Assembly: GCA_963971405.1 (NCBI GenBank)
Contig: OZ020486.1
Span: forward strand, 24,141,419-24,205,418
Reading direction: 5' to 3'
DNA: 64,000 nucleotides
Origin: Psococerastis gibbosa
Lineage: Eukaryota > Arthropoda > Insecta > Psocodea > Psocidae
Numbering within the stretch: the first letter of the stretch is position 1; every line of letters begins with the position of its first letter. A model generated the notes under the pieces. It had not been told where the DNA came from, did no database searches, and saw nothing but the letters and a program-made list of their open reading frames with translations. A program made the translations under genes and the position numbers. Below, piece by piece: positions 52,817-63,615 of the stretch.

Positions 52817-53211
52817 GGCGGGGATTCCACCGACCGGCTAGGGCTAAATACAAAAACGGTGACGTGGTAGCAGACATTCAAGACTTAGGCGAGGTTTCCA
52901 CCGACCTCGCATTGCAGAATGCAAATGACATTGACGGAAATGTTTGTTTTACTCTATGCCATAGTTAAAATTGATCAATGATCATAGAGTAAAATCACAA
53001 ACAAACAAACTAAAATTAAAAAATGGCGTCATGGGATATGTTAATTACAAACATTTTAATAGATTTCTATAAAAAGAAAAACAAAAATTTCCGTCAATGT
53101 AATTTGCATTCTGCAATGCGAGGTCGGTGGAAACCCCGCCTAAGTCTTGAATGTCTGCTACCACGTCACCGCTTTTGTATTTAGCCCTAGCCGGTCGGTG
53201 GAATCCCCGCC
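52817..53211. mobile_element. Harbinger-like MITE, 395 bp, copy 2
   Basis: Same length and layout as 8949-9343: GGCGGGGATTCCACCGACCG on the left, its mirror on the right, flanked by TAT on both sides (52814-52816 and 53212-53214). The two copies are close to identical through the centre. Confidence 0.88.
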
Positions 53212-53214
53212 TAT

Positions 53215-53517
53215 TGACTTGCACAAGACAATTTGTCTACTGCTACGATCTATCTTACATCCAAAGCGTTGGACAACTTTTTCATTGACCGTTGGATTAT
53301 CGATTTTCAGATGTGTTGAGAGTTGTACATCATTGTTTTTCAATATAGGGATAAATTTTCCAATTAGGTTATAAAATCTCTTCTTAATGCATTTGCTCTT
53401 AGCTACTCTCTGCTCATGCTCTGAGAGCTGTTCTTCTGATCTGGGACACCCTGAGAAGTCTGAAATTTTCTGAAATCTGAAAACCGGGCACAAAGGATAC
53501 CAACCACAGCGGCCCAC
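53215..53517 (-). other. Open frame of unknown nature next to the MITE
   Basis: On the minus strand a frame runs outside the MITE with KKRFYNLIGKFIPILKNNDV and NEKVVQRFGCKIDRSSRQIV. It is not low-complexity and could be a decayed transposable-element or exon sequence. I recognise no family, and the frame ends inside the MITE arm. I leave it as unassigned. Confidence 0.25.
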
Positions 53518-53989
53518 AATGATTCCCTATCTCTCCTCTTTCATCCGCCTCCGCTCTGGTCGATTCCTGGAAAGTGTATATCGACTTACAAAATCATGTG
53601 GTCCTGTCGTTCATTTATCCTTCAACATGGCAATAGTGGAAACTTATAGAATGAAACAATCCCTAGAAGTCTATAGCTGAATTTTCACTTTTAATTTGTA
53701 ATCTAGATTGGATATAATTTACGATGATCTGCAAGCTTCACTTGGCTTTAGTAAAGACGTCCATTGAAATTTCGAGAAGTTTTGTTACGAAAGTTTGAGA
53801 AGCATACACATTGTGAACTGGGCACAAAACCTCAAACTATTGTTCCTTTGATAAAACTTTGACTGTTGACAGTTTCCTACCTTTCTCGGTTTCCAACAAT
53901 TTTTCGCCCTGTCAATAAAAGTTCACAATACTATATGGAATAGTATAGGCATTATTGGGAAAACTTTTCAACCTTTTGAATGAGTACAC

Positions 53990-54180
53990 TTTCTATACTA
54001 TACTTTTTTGCTTTCTTATTTATACGTAGTATCAGGAAAGCTTTGTGATGGGCGAAATTATCAATTTCAAGATTTCAGTGGATTTACACGTTTTGAGGTC
54101 CCAGGAACAACAAAAAATTGATTTTTACGGAATGTCTCTGTCTGTTCGTACATTTGTGGGCAAACTACTTGGTGGTTTTT
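53990..54180. repeat. Dispersed repeat, family F, fragment
   Basis: TTATACGTAGTATCAGGAAA, GATTTACACGTTTTGAGGTC, TTTTTACGGAATGTCTCTGT and TTTGTGGGCAAACTACTTGG match the other family F copies. A C run and TTGATCCGCCC follow at 54189-54232, resembling the ends of G/C-tract MITEs. Confidence 0.65.
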
Positions 54181-54232
54181 GATGACAGAAGGGCGCCCCC
54201 CCCCCCCCTCATCCCCTCTCTTGATCCGCCCT

Positions 54233-56529
54233 TGGGCATTCTGCCCCCTATTTACTTTAGTCTAATTAGAAATAATTATTCAAATGAGAGACTGAAGCCA
54301 AATGGTTCGGAATCCTCTATAATCAGGAAGGCCTCTCATTCATATCTTACGCAAGTTCTTAAACACGAAGGCTTGGCACTAAGTTCCATAGTTGAGCCCA
54401 AGCCCTTGCTAAAATCGTGCGAATGACAGAGATTGTCCCTTGACACTCAGACGGTAAGATAAAGAAGAAGAATTTACCTATTATTGAAAATGCAGCAGGC
54501 TAAGAGAATAAACTGTACAGGCCCACGTAAGGCAATTTGCTGACAGAAGCGGACGACAAATAAGAGCGGGAAAGTAAATTATTCCGGATTAGATCAAAGA
54601 ATTCTTCAATCGACATAGGTACTATATATAGTATTATGACAGGTAACGCAATAACACCGCCCCTCTTTGCAGAGATCGATTTAAAACCCACTCTTCGTGA
54701 AGTGGGAAAACCTTTGAATGATCCTTTTGACCATTTAAATCAATTTTTCTCACTTTTAACGAGGAAATCACTTTCGCCTCTTACCACAGCCTCAATTTTC
54801 AACTTTCAACTTCACTAGCATTTAGACTTTTCAACCATTTCTGAAATACGCATTCGGTCCCCAAAATCGATCTTGATTTTTCAAATAGGCCTCCAAGCCT
54901 ATAAACCTAGTTGAGTAGCTAAAACCGGTTTAATTTATAATTACATCCAACGTCTGTAATATTTCTGTGTTTAAATTAATTAGTAATGTGACCTAGAGTG
55001 GTAGTAATCGCATATGATAAAGCTTCTGTAGTATAAGAATTAAAATGAGGAATCCATCAGCTTCCATGATTCTACAATAAAACTAACCTCCAACCATCTC
55101 AAAAAAAAAAATTGAGGGAGAAGTGAAATGACAAAATCAATAAGAGAAGGTTCGAAGTGGGATCGTTTTGCATATTCATCGGGCAGGTAAGCTTCTCCCA
55201 CTTAAAATTGGTCGTCAACGTCAATGTACCCAAGCTTTCTATAAAATAATTTTCCCTGCTGTTACTTATAGCATCGTGTTAAAACGGTAGGTTGCATTCC
55301 AAACATAGTTTCCATTAATTGTTCAGCTACGATGACAAATACATTAACAGCACGAATTTTAAATGAAAAATCCAGTGCAAATTCATGGACAAATGGACAA
55401 TTTCTTTGTGTAAGAATACAAAAATACTTAAAAGCTTATGGGAGGACGGAGCAACTACTTGTATAATCTAAAAAAAACACTTCACTGCATACCTAAGTAG
55501 TAAATATATACGCAAATGAAAGTACGTTTTTTGAATTCGATCTTTGAGTAAATGATTTGAATGCAAGCCGCTTTCTTCTTGCAGTTCAAATGATAGGCCA
55601 ATACCTTTGAACACAACGCATAGGAGCCAAGACTAAAATATTATGCAACTCCATTCATCTCAAAATGCAATGAATTATAAATAGACATACAGTACATAAG
55701 CCAGGGGTTTTTATCTTCACATTTCCCAATATATCAGGTGACAGCTTCTAGTTATTTATCTCTCTTAGGAAAGTATGAAAGAGAAAAATAAAATAAACTG
55801 AACTGTGAATGCTATGAATAATTGAGTGCTGTATTTTATATACTGTAGTGAAGTTTAAATTTTGCCTTTTCCATAGAACCAGAATGATGAAATTCCATTT
55901 TAAAGGCGGGAATGTCTCCAAAATGGGTTTTAAAAGGGGGAAGGGTGGATGGAACTTGTGAAGAAACCCCTTTGTTACCACCAGAAACACATATTACATG
56001 ACGTTATCTTTTGGTTCTGAAATTTCTAAAAAAGAGTCCTTGGCATCCATACAATCTCTCTAACTGATGCTGGTGTACGTTGAAACAAGTGGAAATTCTT
56101 TGAATACAAGTAAGTTAATAACTGCCTTCCCTAATAATTATGGTGTTGCTGACTAAGCAAGCAATTGTGCTTCAAAGTTATGTTACCCCTTAACAAGCCC
56201 GAAGGAGTAAAAGTTGGTTCCCAGGGCTAAACATGAGCTTATTTTGGATGTGGCTTCTCTTCTGCAAAACTTTCTAATTCGATAGGAATTTCAAAGTTCT
56301 TTAATCCTCTTCAAAGTTGCCTTGCTGAGTAGAAAATCCTTTTGGTATTACGGGAAAACATGTCAATTTCATTATGCAATTGTTTAAATATTCAGTTATC
56401 TTTCCGTTCTTTCGAAAGGTGTCAACTTTTTAGCAAATCATATTTCTACTAAATTCTGATAAAGTTTCAAAGAAAGTCTGAAAGCTAAATACTCGTATTA
56501 AGAAAACATCATGAACTATAGTACAATAC
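54233..56529. other. Non-coding DNA, nothing recognised
   Basis: Apart from the foldback-related fragment at 54295-54345, I see no repeat or gene in this stretch. Confidence 0.4.
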
Positions 56530-56955
56530 ATTAAGGGACAGATTACAAAATATTTTGTAAATAAGGAAAAATAAAAAAAGTATATTTAATTAAATTATCA
56601 TTCCATAGACGCAAAGATATGAATGTGGTCAGATGAATAATTCATTTAAAAAAAAAAACAAGCTAGTGTATCCCAGGAAATTTAGATTTTGAAAAATTTA
56701 CACCTGAAATATTATTTCCTGTGAAACCAGATAAAGTGCATTCAACTGATTTTATTGAGGAAGTAGCAAATCAGTAGGAAAAATAGACAGATTTTTAGAG
56801 AAAACTTGCAGTTTTTATGAGTGTTTCAGCAGACCACTTTCATATCATTGCGGCTGCGGAACGAGAAATTAATTAATTCCGTCAAAAATACATGACCATT
56901 CCTAGTTAACAAAATATTTTGAAATTTTTTAATTGATCCCTGAACACTTTATGAA
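56530..56955. mobile_element. Decayed relative of the TTAA-flanked MITE
   Basis: The inverted arms AAAATATTTTGTAAATAAGG and GTTAACAAAATATTTTGAAA, and the inner CGAGAAATTAATTAATTCCG block (GAGCAATTAATTAATTTCG at 19318-19702), show kinship. The tips are degraded; TTAA lies at the left tip only. Confidence 0.5.
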
Positions 56956-57202
56956 TAACAGGCCGTTCATTAAAAAATTCTGACGGACAACCGGGGTTGC
57001 CAATTAAGAATTTACCAGGGGTTCGTGGTAGCTGTGACCCATTTCGTTGACCAGAGGATTTATTAAACAACGGATGATATGTCGAGAGCTACATTTCCCA
57101 ATCACATGTCTAATAGTGGACTGATGGACAACTGATATAACATGAATACTGTCTAAACTAGTTGCCACAAAATGAGATCCCATGCATTCTATATGGACTT
57201 AC

Positions 57203-57454
57203 CTTCAGCCAGGAGTATTTCGTCAAGTTGCCGATGCACCAGGTCCCCCAGGAAGCGTCCCGTGGCGACGCTGGCAGGAGTGACCGCTGGCACGAGCGTC
57301 CCACTCAGCAGCACACACGATAGAAGTTCTGTCTCCCCTTCACTTTCCAGCAAGTCATCTCCAACTTTAGTATCGGTCCGACCACGATCGAATATCACTA
57401 CTGACTTCTTTGGATCACAAACACCCCCTGTCAGAGTGCTCACAACTCCGCGAT
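57203..57454 (-). CDS. Candidate internal exon 2 of an unidentified host gene
   Basis: Minus strand. The acceptor TTTGATTACAG precedes ATCGCGGAG, and the exon ends CTGGCTGAAG before GTAAGT. It is 252 bp and open in the frame RGVVSTLTGGVCDPKKSVVI, then FDRGRTDTKVGDDLLESEGE, ending at FLGDLVHRQLDEILLAEG. Base composition is clearly richer in GC than the surroundings. Two bases at the start complete a codon begun by the previous exon, and exon 1 supplies exactly one base (G|AT gives Asp). The translation is balanced and protein-like, acidic in the middle and without repeats. I do not recognise the family. The next exon would lie at lower coordinates and begin with two bases of a split Gly codon. 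Confidence 0.6.
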
Positions 57455-57753
57455 CTGTAATCAAATTTATAGGCATTTCCACGTTTTATTTGTTAAAGTC
57501 ACTGCAATGGGAAGCATTCTTCTGATAGAAAGCAAAAGCGTCTAAAAGTAAAAGTATAATTCGGTCATAAATATAGATTCAAATTTTACAGCAGTACTAT
57601 CTATCTAATACATCTATATTTAAGTACACAATAAAACTACTCAATTGGTAAAAAATAATTTAGCAAGGTAGGGCAAGCAAATTAGCCTCTGCTCACTGCC
57701 ACAACTTATCCTTCCCCAAAGCATAGAAAAACTTGGCAGCATAGAAGACATAC
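57455..57753 (-). other. Candidate intron (299 bp)
   Basis: Starts GTATGT and ends TTACAG in minus-strand sense; AT-rich, with stops in all frames. It separates two phase-compatible exons. Confidence 0.5.
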
Positions 57754-57862
57754 CTCCTGCAGCTCGCGGGATACGTCTCGGACTCGTGTGAACCGCCAGC
57801 CAGTCAGCCGAATCCCCACAAAAACGTGCAACATGTTCTGGTAAGCATACCACGGTCCCCAT
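57754..57862 (-). CDS. Candidate internal exon 1 of an unidentified host gene
   Basis: Minus strand. The acceptor TTTTTACTTTTCAG precedes ATGGGGACC, and the exon ends GCTGCAGGAG before GTATGT. It is 109 bp (36 codons plus one base). The frame compatible with the next exon reads MGTVVCLPEHVARFCGDSAD then WLAVHTSPRRIPRAAG. A second frame is also open (it would give WGPWYAYQNM...), but it would join the next exon out of phase. Whether the first ATG is the true start or internal is unknown. Confidence 0.5.
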
Positions 57863-58716
57863 CTGAAAAGTAAAAAAAAAGCATTATTGATTATATCATT
57901 AAAGAAAGGTTCGAACCTGTCGGTACCCCTTAACTTCCTAAAATAATACTACCTATAGTAGCCTACTTAATCAACAATTTTACCTACAAGGCAGCTGTTA
58001 AATTCCTAGGTAGCTTAGATCCCTATTTTCGGTTAATTGGGGGCAAATAGCACTGCTGACCACGTATGTGAAGTTTTTTTTTTATAAAATAAAATAAAAT
58101 GGTTTTTTATCTAAATTATAATAATTGACTTTACAATATTTGAATTCATAATGTATTGGCTAGCCGTCAGTCACAAAATTACAGTTTGCTCGCATTTAAC
58201 CCGGATAGGGAGCAAATAAACTCGTGTAGGCACATAATAGCCAAAATTTCTCAGCACATTTCAGAAAATCTCTTAAAGGTGGTCAGCGAAGTGGGGGTAA
58301 AATGGGTGACCTTTTGTTGAGGACCATATCGAAAGACAAACAAGAAGAAAATTAAGTTTTCTCTCTCGTTCTTTTCTTGCCGACGACAAATTTTCATTTC
58401 CTCTCGTCATTGCAACTATACGTACCATACAAGTTTTCAATGGTTGGCTGCCTGCTCGAAAGCTTTGTTCTCTTTATTAATAACTCTTCATTCCTCATTG
58501 GTCTGTAATCGGCCTCTCTTTGCTGCAGTTATCCAATATACTGTATATAGCATAGTTGGACTTAATATCCGGAGTTTTGTATTTTTTTTTTTATATGAGG
58601 GGCGCCCAGAAAGTTGTAGCCCAGCTCAGAAGGAGAATTTAATTCCTCAAATTATGTTGTTTAACGTGCACGTACATCCTTTCCTAGAGCTCGTGCCAAA
58701 GTACAGCAGTCTACGC
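57863..58716. other. Non-coding DNA, nothing recognised
   Basis: If the exons upstream and downstream of here belong to one gene this is intronic or 5' flanking sequence. I could not identify another exon. Confidence 0.4.
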
Positions 58717-58880
58717 CAAGGACGGATACAGGGGGGGGGGTCAAATTTTGTAAATCTATTGTAAATTAATTTATTACGCTCTGATTCTCTGATTTAATCG
58801 ATCCTACATCATATGCTTTTCCTATTTTGACCCACAACTACCCCCCCCCCCCAAAAAAGTATGGGCTGGATCCGTCCCTG
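58717..58880. mobile_element. hAT-like MITE (164 bp) with 8-bp duplication
   Basis: The termini CAAGGACGGAT and CAGGGACGGAT (complement) are followed inward by G and C tracts. The perfect octamer GTCTACGC stands on both sides (58709-58716 and 58881-58888). Confidence 0.9.
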
Positions 58881-59093
58881 GTCTACGCCTGTTACTTTAG
58901 GCTCGCGGGGACTGAGAGTGCAGAAGGGTGTTCGGAAATGTAATATTTCAGATATTTAGCAATAACGGGTTAATTATGTTTTTAACCTCGAAGTAAGATT
59001 GCATAGCACATAGTTCCACAAATTTTCCACGGTTAAGAATTGGTAGAAGCTGTTTAGGCTTGGAAGGGAATCCGCTGTACACGAACCTAGCTC

Positions 59094-59507
59094 TGCAGCC
59101 CTCTTACGGCGATTTGGGATTAACCGGGGTTTATTCAATTGTTTTAAAAACATGAGTGCGAAATCCGCGGGAAATTCAAATTTATAAATTAATCATCGAC
59201 TATATTTTTGGTGATTTTTCGATTTTTCTCCCTTAGATGTAGAGTGTAGACACATTAATTGAAATTTTTATTATATATTTATATTTCAAAATTCTACCTG
59301 TACATTTGAATGTTTATTAGCATTTCTTTCAATTAAACAACAATGCAACCATTCTTTTGTATTCCAAACATTTATTAATTTGAATATCCCGCGAATATTT
59401 TAACACCGTCACGTGACATCTTACTAATGTGGTATTAAAAAAATAAACCCTGGTATCATATAAACGCCGGTATTATGTGAATCCCAAATCGCCATAACAG
59501 GGCTGCA
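59094..59507. mobile_element. Inverted-repeat MITE, TGCAGCCCT termini
   Basis: The left end TGCAGCCCTCTTACGGCGAT and the right end ATCGCCATAACAGGGCTGCA are mirror images, and GGTTTATT/AATAAACC continue the symmetry. One end plus part of the inside occurs in each 2.5-kb tandem unit from about 39200. Confidence 0.75.
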
Positions 59508-59689
59508 TATGCCTACACACCAGAAAAAATAGCGAACGATGTGTTCAGATGGCAATATGATCAAATCGAGGGATCAAATGATCAAATAGGAGCAAATCAC
59601 AAGTAGGACCAACCGTGCACTACCAGGAAAGAGAAGCATTGTGAAATAAAACTTTGAAACTATCTTAATCTTTCTTAATTATTATTTTT

Positions 59690-60335
59690 AGGGAGATTCA
59701 TCTACGGTACCTACCTATTGGGATGGTGACCAATGTTCGACTCCCGCAAAATTTCTTCACAACTTTTCATTTCATGACCCCCTGAGCGTAGAACCACCCT
59801 CCATTCAAAATGTTATATATATATATATATACTGCATGTATGTATGTATGTATGTACGGTAGATCGATTTTAGGAAACACTCTAACTTCCGTAGATATTA
59901 TCCTATTATGAAACTTGGCACAAAAATTGGTCACACAAATGTCTTGATCGAGTTCGTTAACCAGCTAGATCCACTATGTGGTTACAAGATGGCGGCCGAT
60001 TGAAACCTTACATAATTAATATCTCAGTTCAAATTGGTGGCAGAGGAATGAATTAAAATTTGACTGAAATTATTATCTACAATAATGGTTATCAGCCTTT
60101 TTTACGACAAATCAACGATTTCAAGATGACGTCCAGTCAAAGTAAAAATAATTTAATAAGTAAAGTTCATAGTCGGCATTGTGGTTCGATATTTGGAACA
60201 CAAGAGTGTTTTGTGTGTTATGTTGTGGCCGGGAAAATAATGAAGTATTTTTTATTTTTTATTACACACATAGCGTAGAGGAAAAGCAGGGTCTGCGGAA
60301 TCTCCCTACACCTGATCGGCCACAGCCGAAAGGGG
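59690..60335 (-). repeat. Host repeat D, uninterrupted copy (empty Polinton site)
   Basis: Reading the minus strand gives the left flank of the Polinton (to ...ACCGTACATACATACATA), then directly GCAGTATATATA and the right flank (AACATTTTGAATGG). No viral sequence lies between them. It is therefore a paralogous unoccupied site and fixes the element's borders. Confidence 0.85.
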
Positions 60336-60808
60336 TTTTATCATCTACTTTAACTTTCAACTATACGACAAGTTCACGTTTGAAATTGAAAGCTCGACGA
60401 CTTGAAGAGGAAGCAACAGATGGCAAGTTTTGCAGCAGATCGCTCGCTGCAAAGCTGTCCGGGGACAGCCGAGCAGCTAATATGTTTCCAACGTGACTTC
60501 TTGGTATTATTACAGGTTTCCGCGAATCGGTAACTAATTGGATATCTAGAGATATTAATTTCTAAAACGTTTTCTAGCCTGAATTGCAGCAGCACCAGCA
60601 GGCGCAGGCTAATAGGCATAACTTCGATGTCTTCAAGTTGAGTAAAGGTACACAGCTGCTTGCCGTAATTTCCTTCTACTTTAAAGGATATTTGTAAGCC
60701 ATTTTCATATTCATGGTAATTAATCTGCTCCTACTCCGAAGGACGAAATGTGTTTCAGTGTTCTACTACAACCATCGGATGAGCTGAGGTCATGTTTCAC
60801 TTTTAACG
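60336..60808. other. Non-coding DNA, nothing recognised
   Basis: No recognisable gene or repeat. Confidence 0.4.
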
Positions 60809-61497
60809 ACTTCAGTGGCAAGGTACTTGTACTTGCTTGCACTTGCGCGAGCCTCTACTCACCTTGCGGTCGGAGACGCGTTGTAACTCGACACAAGTAC
60901 CTATTGGGTTTATGGGTTACTTAGGCGGGGTTTCCACATACGTCAATCGTCAATGAAAATTATGAAATTGAAGGACATTTCAATTTTACTCTATGCCATT
61001 GTTAAAATTGATCAATGATCAATTGATCATAGAGTAAAATCACAAACAAACTAAAATAAAAAATGGCGTCATGGGATATGTCAAGTGTGTCAAGTACAAC
61101 TATTTTAATTGATTAAAAAAAAAAAAAACAGTTTTCATCCATTAAACAGATCGGTGAAGGTCGATCTTACTTCGGATCTCCTACTATTATTAGGTTTTAT
61201 TAAAAATAATAAGTGTACGAAGAAAACAAATACAAACAAAATTTCAAAAAACAAATGCAAACAAATTTCAAAAATTTGGCGCATACGTTTCAATACAAAA
61301 TTGTCAATTTTTCAAAAAACATGTGGAAACGCCGCCATCAATAAAAAATTTAAATGTCCTTCAATTTCATAATTTTTATTGACGATTGACGTATGTGGAA
61401 ACCCCGCCTTAGTGGGGCGATTGAAGAGGTTAGTCGGATACATTCATTAAATTGTTTGTACGCGATTAACCTTTTTCATTATCTAAAAAAAAAATTT
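60809..61497 (+). repeat. Dispersed short repeat, family A, copy 4, split by a MITE
   Basis: The left part (60809-60923: TGGCAAGGTACTTGTACTTG to GGGTTACTTA) and the right part (from 61409: TTAGTGGGGCGATTGAAGAG to the A run at 61484-61493) form one repeat unit when the Harbinger-like insert is removed. Confidence 0.7.
60924..61408. mobile_element. Harbinger-like MITE, 485 bp, nested
   Basis: GGCGGGGTTTCCACATACGT on the left mirrors ACGTATGTGGAAACCCCGCC on the right, flanked by TTA on both sides (60921-60923, 61409-61411). The middle has the TTGATCAATGATCA palindrome and GGCGTCATGGGATATGT block of the 395-bp copies. The outer arms differ, so it is a subfamily. Confidence 0.9.
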
Positions 61498-62101
61498 AAG
61501 TGTCGAAAACTGTGTGCCTAATTTTTTATTAGTAAAAGTCAACTAATCTCATTGTCTTTTGGTCACGGTATGGGGCTGGGGCAGTCAAAACAATAATCTC
61601 ACCAAGACTAGTCGCAGATCGTCCATATTTTGTGGTAAAAATAAGGCGGGTTTGTAATGAATTAAATAATTTGTCCCTTTATTTCTTCTTTCACAAGTTA
61701 AATATTGTAGTGTACGTAGTACATTCCTTCTTACATAAACTCAGATAGACATCAATGCTTAAAACTGATATACAATTACATATAACATTAAAAAATATCT
61801 TCTTCCCACCTTGTCAATATTACGCATAGGCTACGTAGAATCTCTGTATTAAAATAAATGTGGGGAAGCATGGTCGATTATCCATAAATAGCGAAGGCCT
61901 TTGAGCACAAAATCGTTGAAAAACTGGTAGGAGAAACAGATTTAGGAACTGAAAAGGGAAAGCCTGACTGACAATCAGTATTGTGACCAATACCGAGCTA
62001 TCGATACGGCCAGCTTTTGATATTGTGGGTCACTTATGCTGGTTTTATAAGACCTTTTTTGTTAACTACATTTAGCAGTTCAGACAATCTGCAGTCTGAT
62101 C
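61498..62101. other. Non-coding DNA, nothing recognised
   Basis: No recognisable gene or repeat. Confidence 0.4.
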
Positions 62102-62252
62102 GAGGCGATTATAATACCGGTATTTATTTAATCCCCTGCTATTAACAATGTAAACAAGATAATTTTTAAATGGAAAGTGCTATTCAAAATTTGCTTGTTT
62201 ACAGTTATAATCCTATGGTATTTATTTAACCCCGGTATTATAATCGCCTCGA
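62102..62252. mobile_element. Small MITE with family E core
   Basis: GAGGCGATTATAATACCGGT on the left mirrors the right end CCGGTATTATAATCGCCTC. GATC stands on both sides (62098-62101, 62253-62256). The middle contains ATGTAAACAAGATAATTTTT and GGAAAGTGCTATTCAAAATT of family E. Confidence 0.75.
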
Positions 62253-62256
62253 TCAG

Positions 62257-63615
62257 GCTGCTGGCCCTCATCATTTACATCTCAGGTTAAGGTAAAACTA
62301 AACGGTATAGTAGGCCCTCGAGTCCTTGACGATAACTTCAGATTAACAGTAACTAAAATGCTAGGCAAACCAAATAGACGAAAATTTGGTTTCTGGACAA
62401 GTTGAAAATCCATTGCTTTCAACCGCGTCCCAATTCCCCAATGACCATTGCACCCATTATAATTCGGCTGCCCATTAATATTTTGATTGGACTGGTGAAC
62501 TGAACCATTAGCGAATGGGGGTCTAGAATTCCCGGATCTCCAATTGGCTGCCGATACTTATTATAGACGAAATTTATTTGTCTGATTTCGTATTATGGGG
62601 CATAGAGTGCACCATTCGGGATACGTCAGTTAGTGCTATCTGGTAGATAAACGTCCATGACATGTAGCAGGAGGTATCTGAAAAGTATCGATATCCAAAG
62701 TGACGGGTGAAACATTTGAACTTAATAAATAATGCCAGGAGTACCTAGGCCTACATTAAAGTGAATACACTAATAGTGTTTGCTTATGCGCCAGCAATAA
62801 TTTATATACTACACAAAGGAAAAATGTAATGTTTTCAGTTTTAAGGGGGGGGGGGGCTATACACGAAACCGATCAGTTCGAGTTGATTGCTTCTCCTACC
62901 AAATCAAGGTAAAACAAATATTTTTGTATCCAATCCTGGAAATTTAAAAGGGCCGTTATTTATTGAAATAATGTAAATTCACAGAAAAAGCGTCGATTGG
63001 TTTGTGATGGGTAGGACAGCTAAAGTGATTTAATGGTGTTATCTCGTAACATACACTACAGCCGATGTGCGAAGTACAACAGAAAGGTATATTTACTTTT
63101 CAGATATCCCCAGCTAACTGTCATCTGCGTCTAACTTTAAGTTAGCACTAATTGACGTATCCCAAACGTACCATTAGTGATAAGTTTGACAGTTTCGACG
63201 GTTGACTTCTGTTATATTATATTCGAACACGTGGATAAATCATAAAATCACATAACAATAAATACACTTCATGATATAAAAATTAATAGCCTATGCAATA
63301 ATAACGGAATTGGTAGAGAATGAGGAGGGATTATGGGATAATAGGGAAACCACGTTTTTAGTTAGAAATTAAGATGGAAATTAGATAGCAACTATATCGA
63401 CAGTCAATTGAATTAGATGTTTATAAAATAAGAATATCTTATTTATAAAGTAACCACGGAAAAATATAATAAACAACGACCGGTTTAGGTGCCAGGCCAT
63501 CGTTAGGTTGAAAAACCCAAAACAACTAAATAAAAACAGCTCAAACTAACATGGTATAATGAGTGCGCGCGCAGAACACATTAAACCATGTTATGTGTTG
63601 TTTACGCTTGTTTTT
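62257..63615. other. Non-coding DNA, nothing recognised
   Basis: A G run lies near 62846-62857. No gene was recognised. Confidence 0.4.

Noticed and set aside
53158..53517. 119-codon minus-strand frame as a host gene
   Set aside because: It enters the MITE arm and has no recognisable family or splice context; listed only as an unassigned open stretch.
57754..57862. Alternative frame of exon 1 starting WGPWYAYQNM
   Set aside because: It looks protein-like but leaves zero bases at the donor, whereas the next exon needs one; the joined frame would stop at once.
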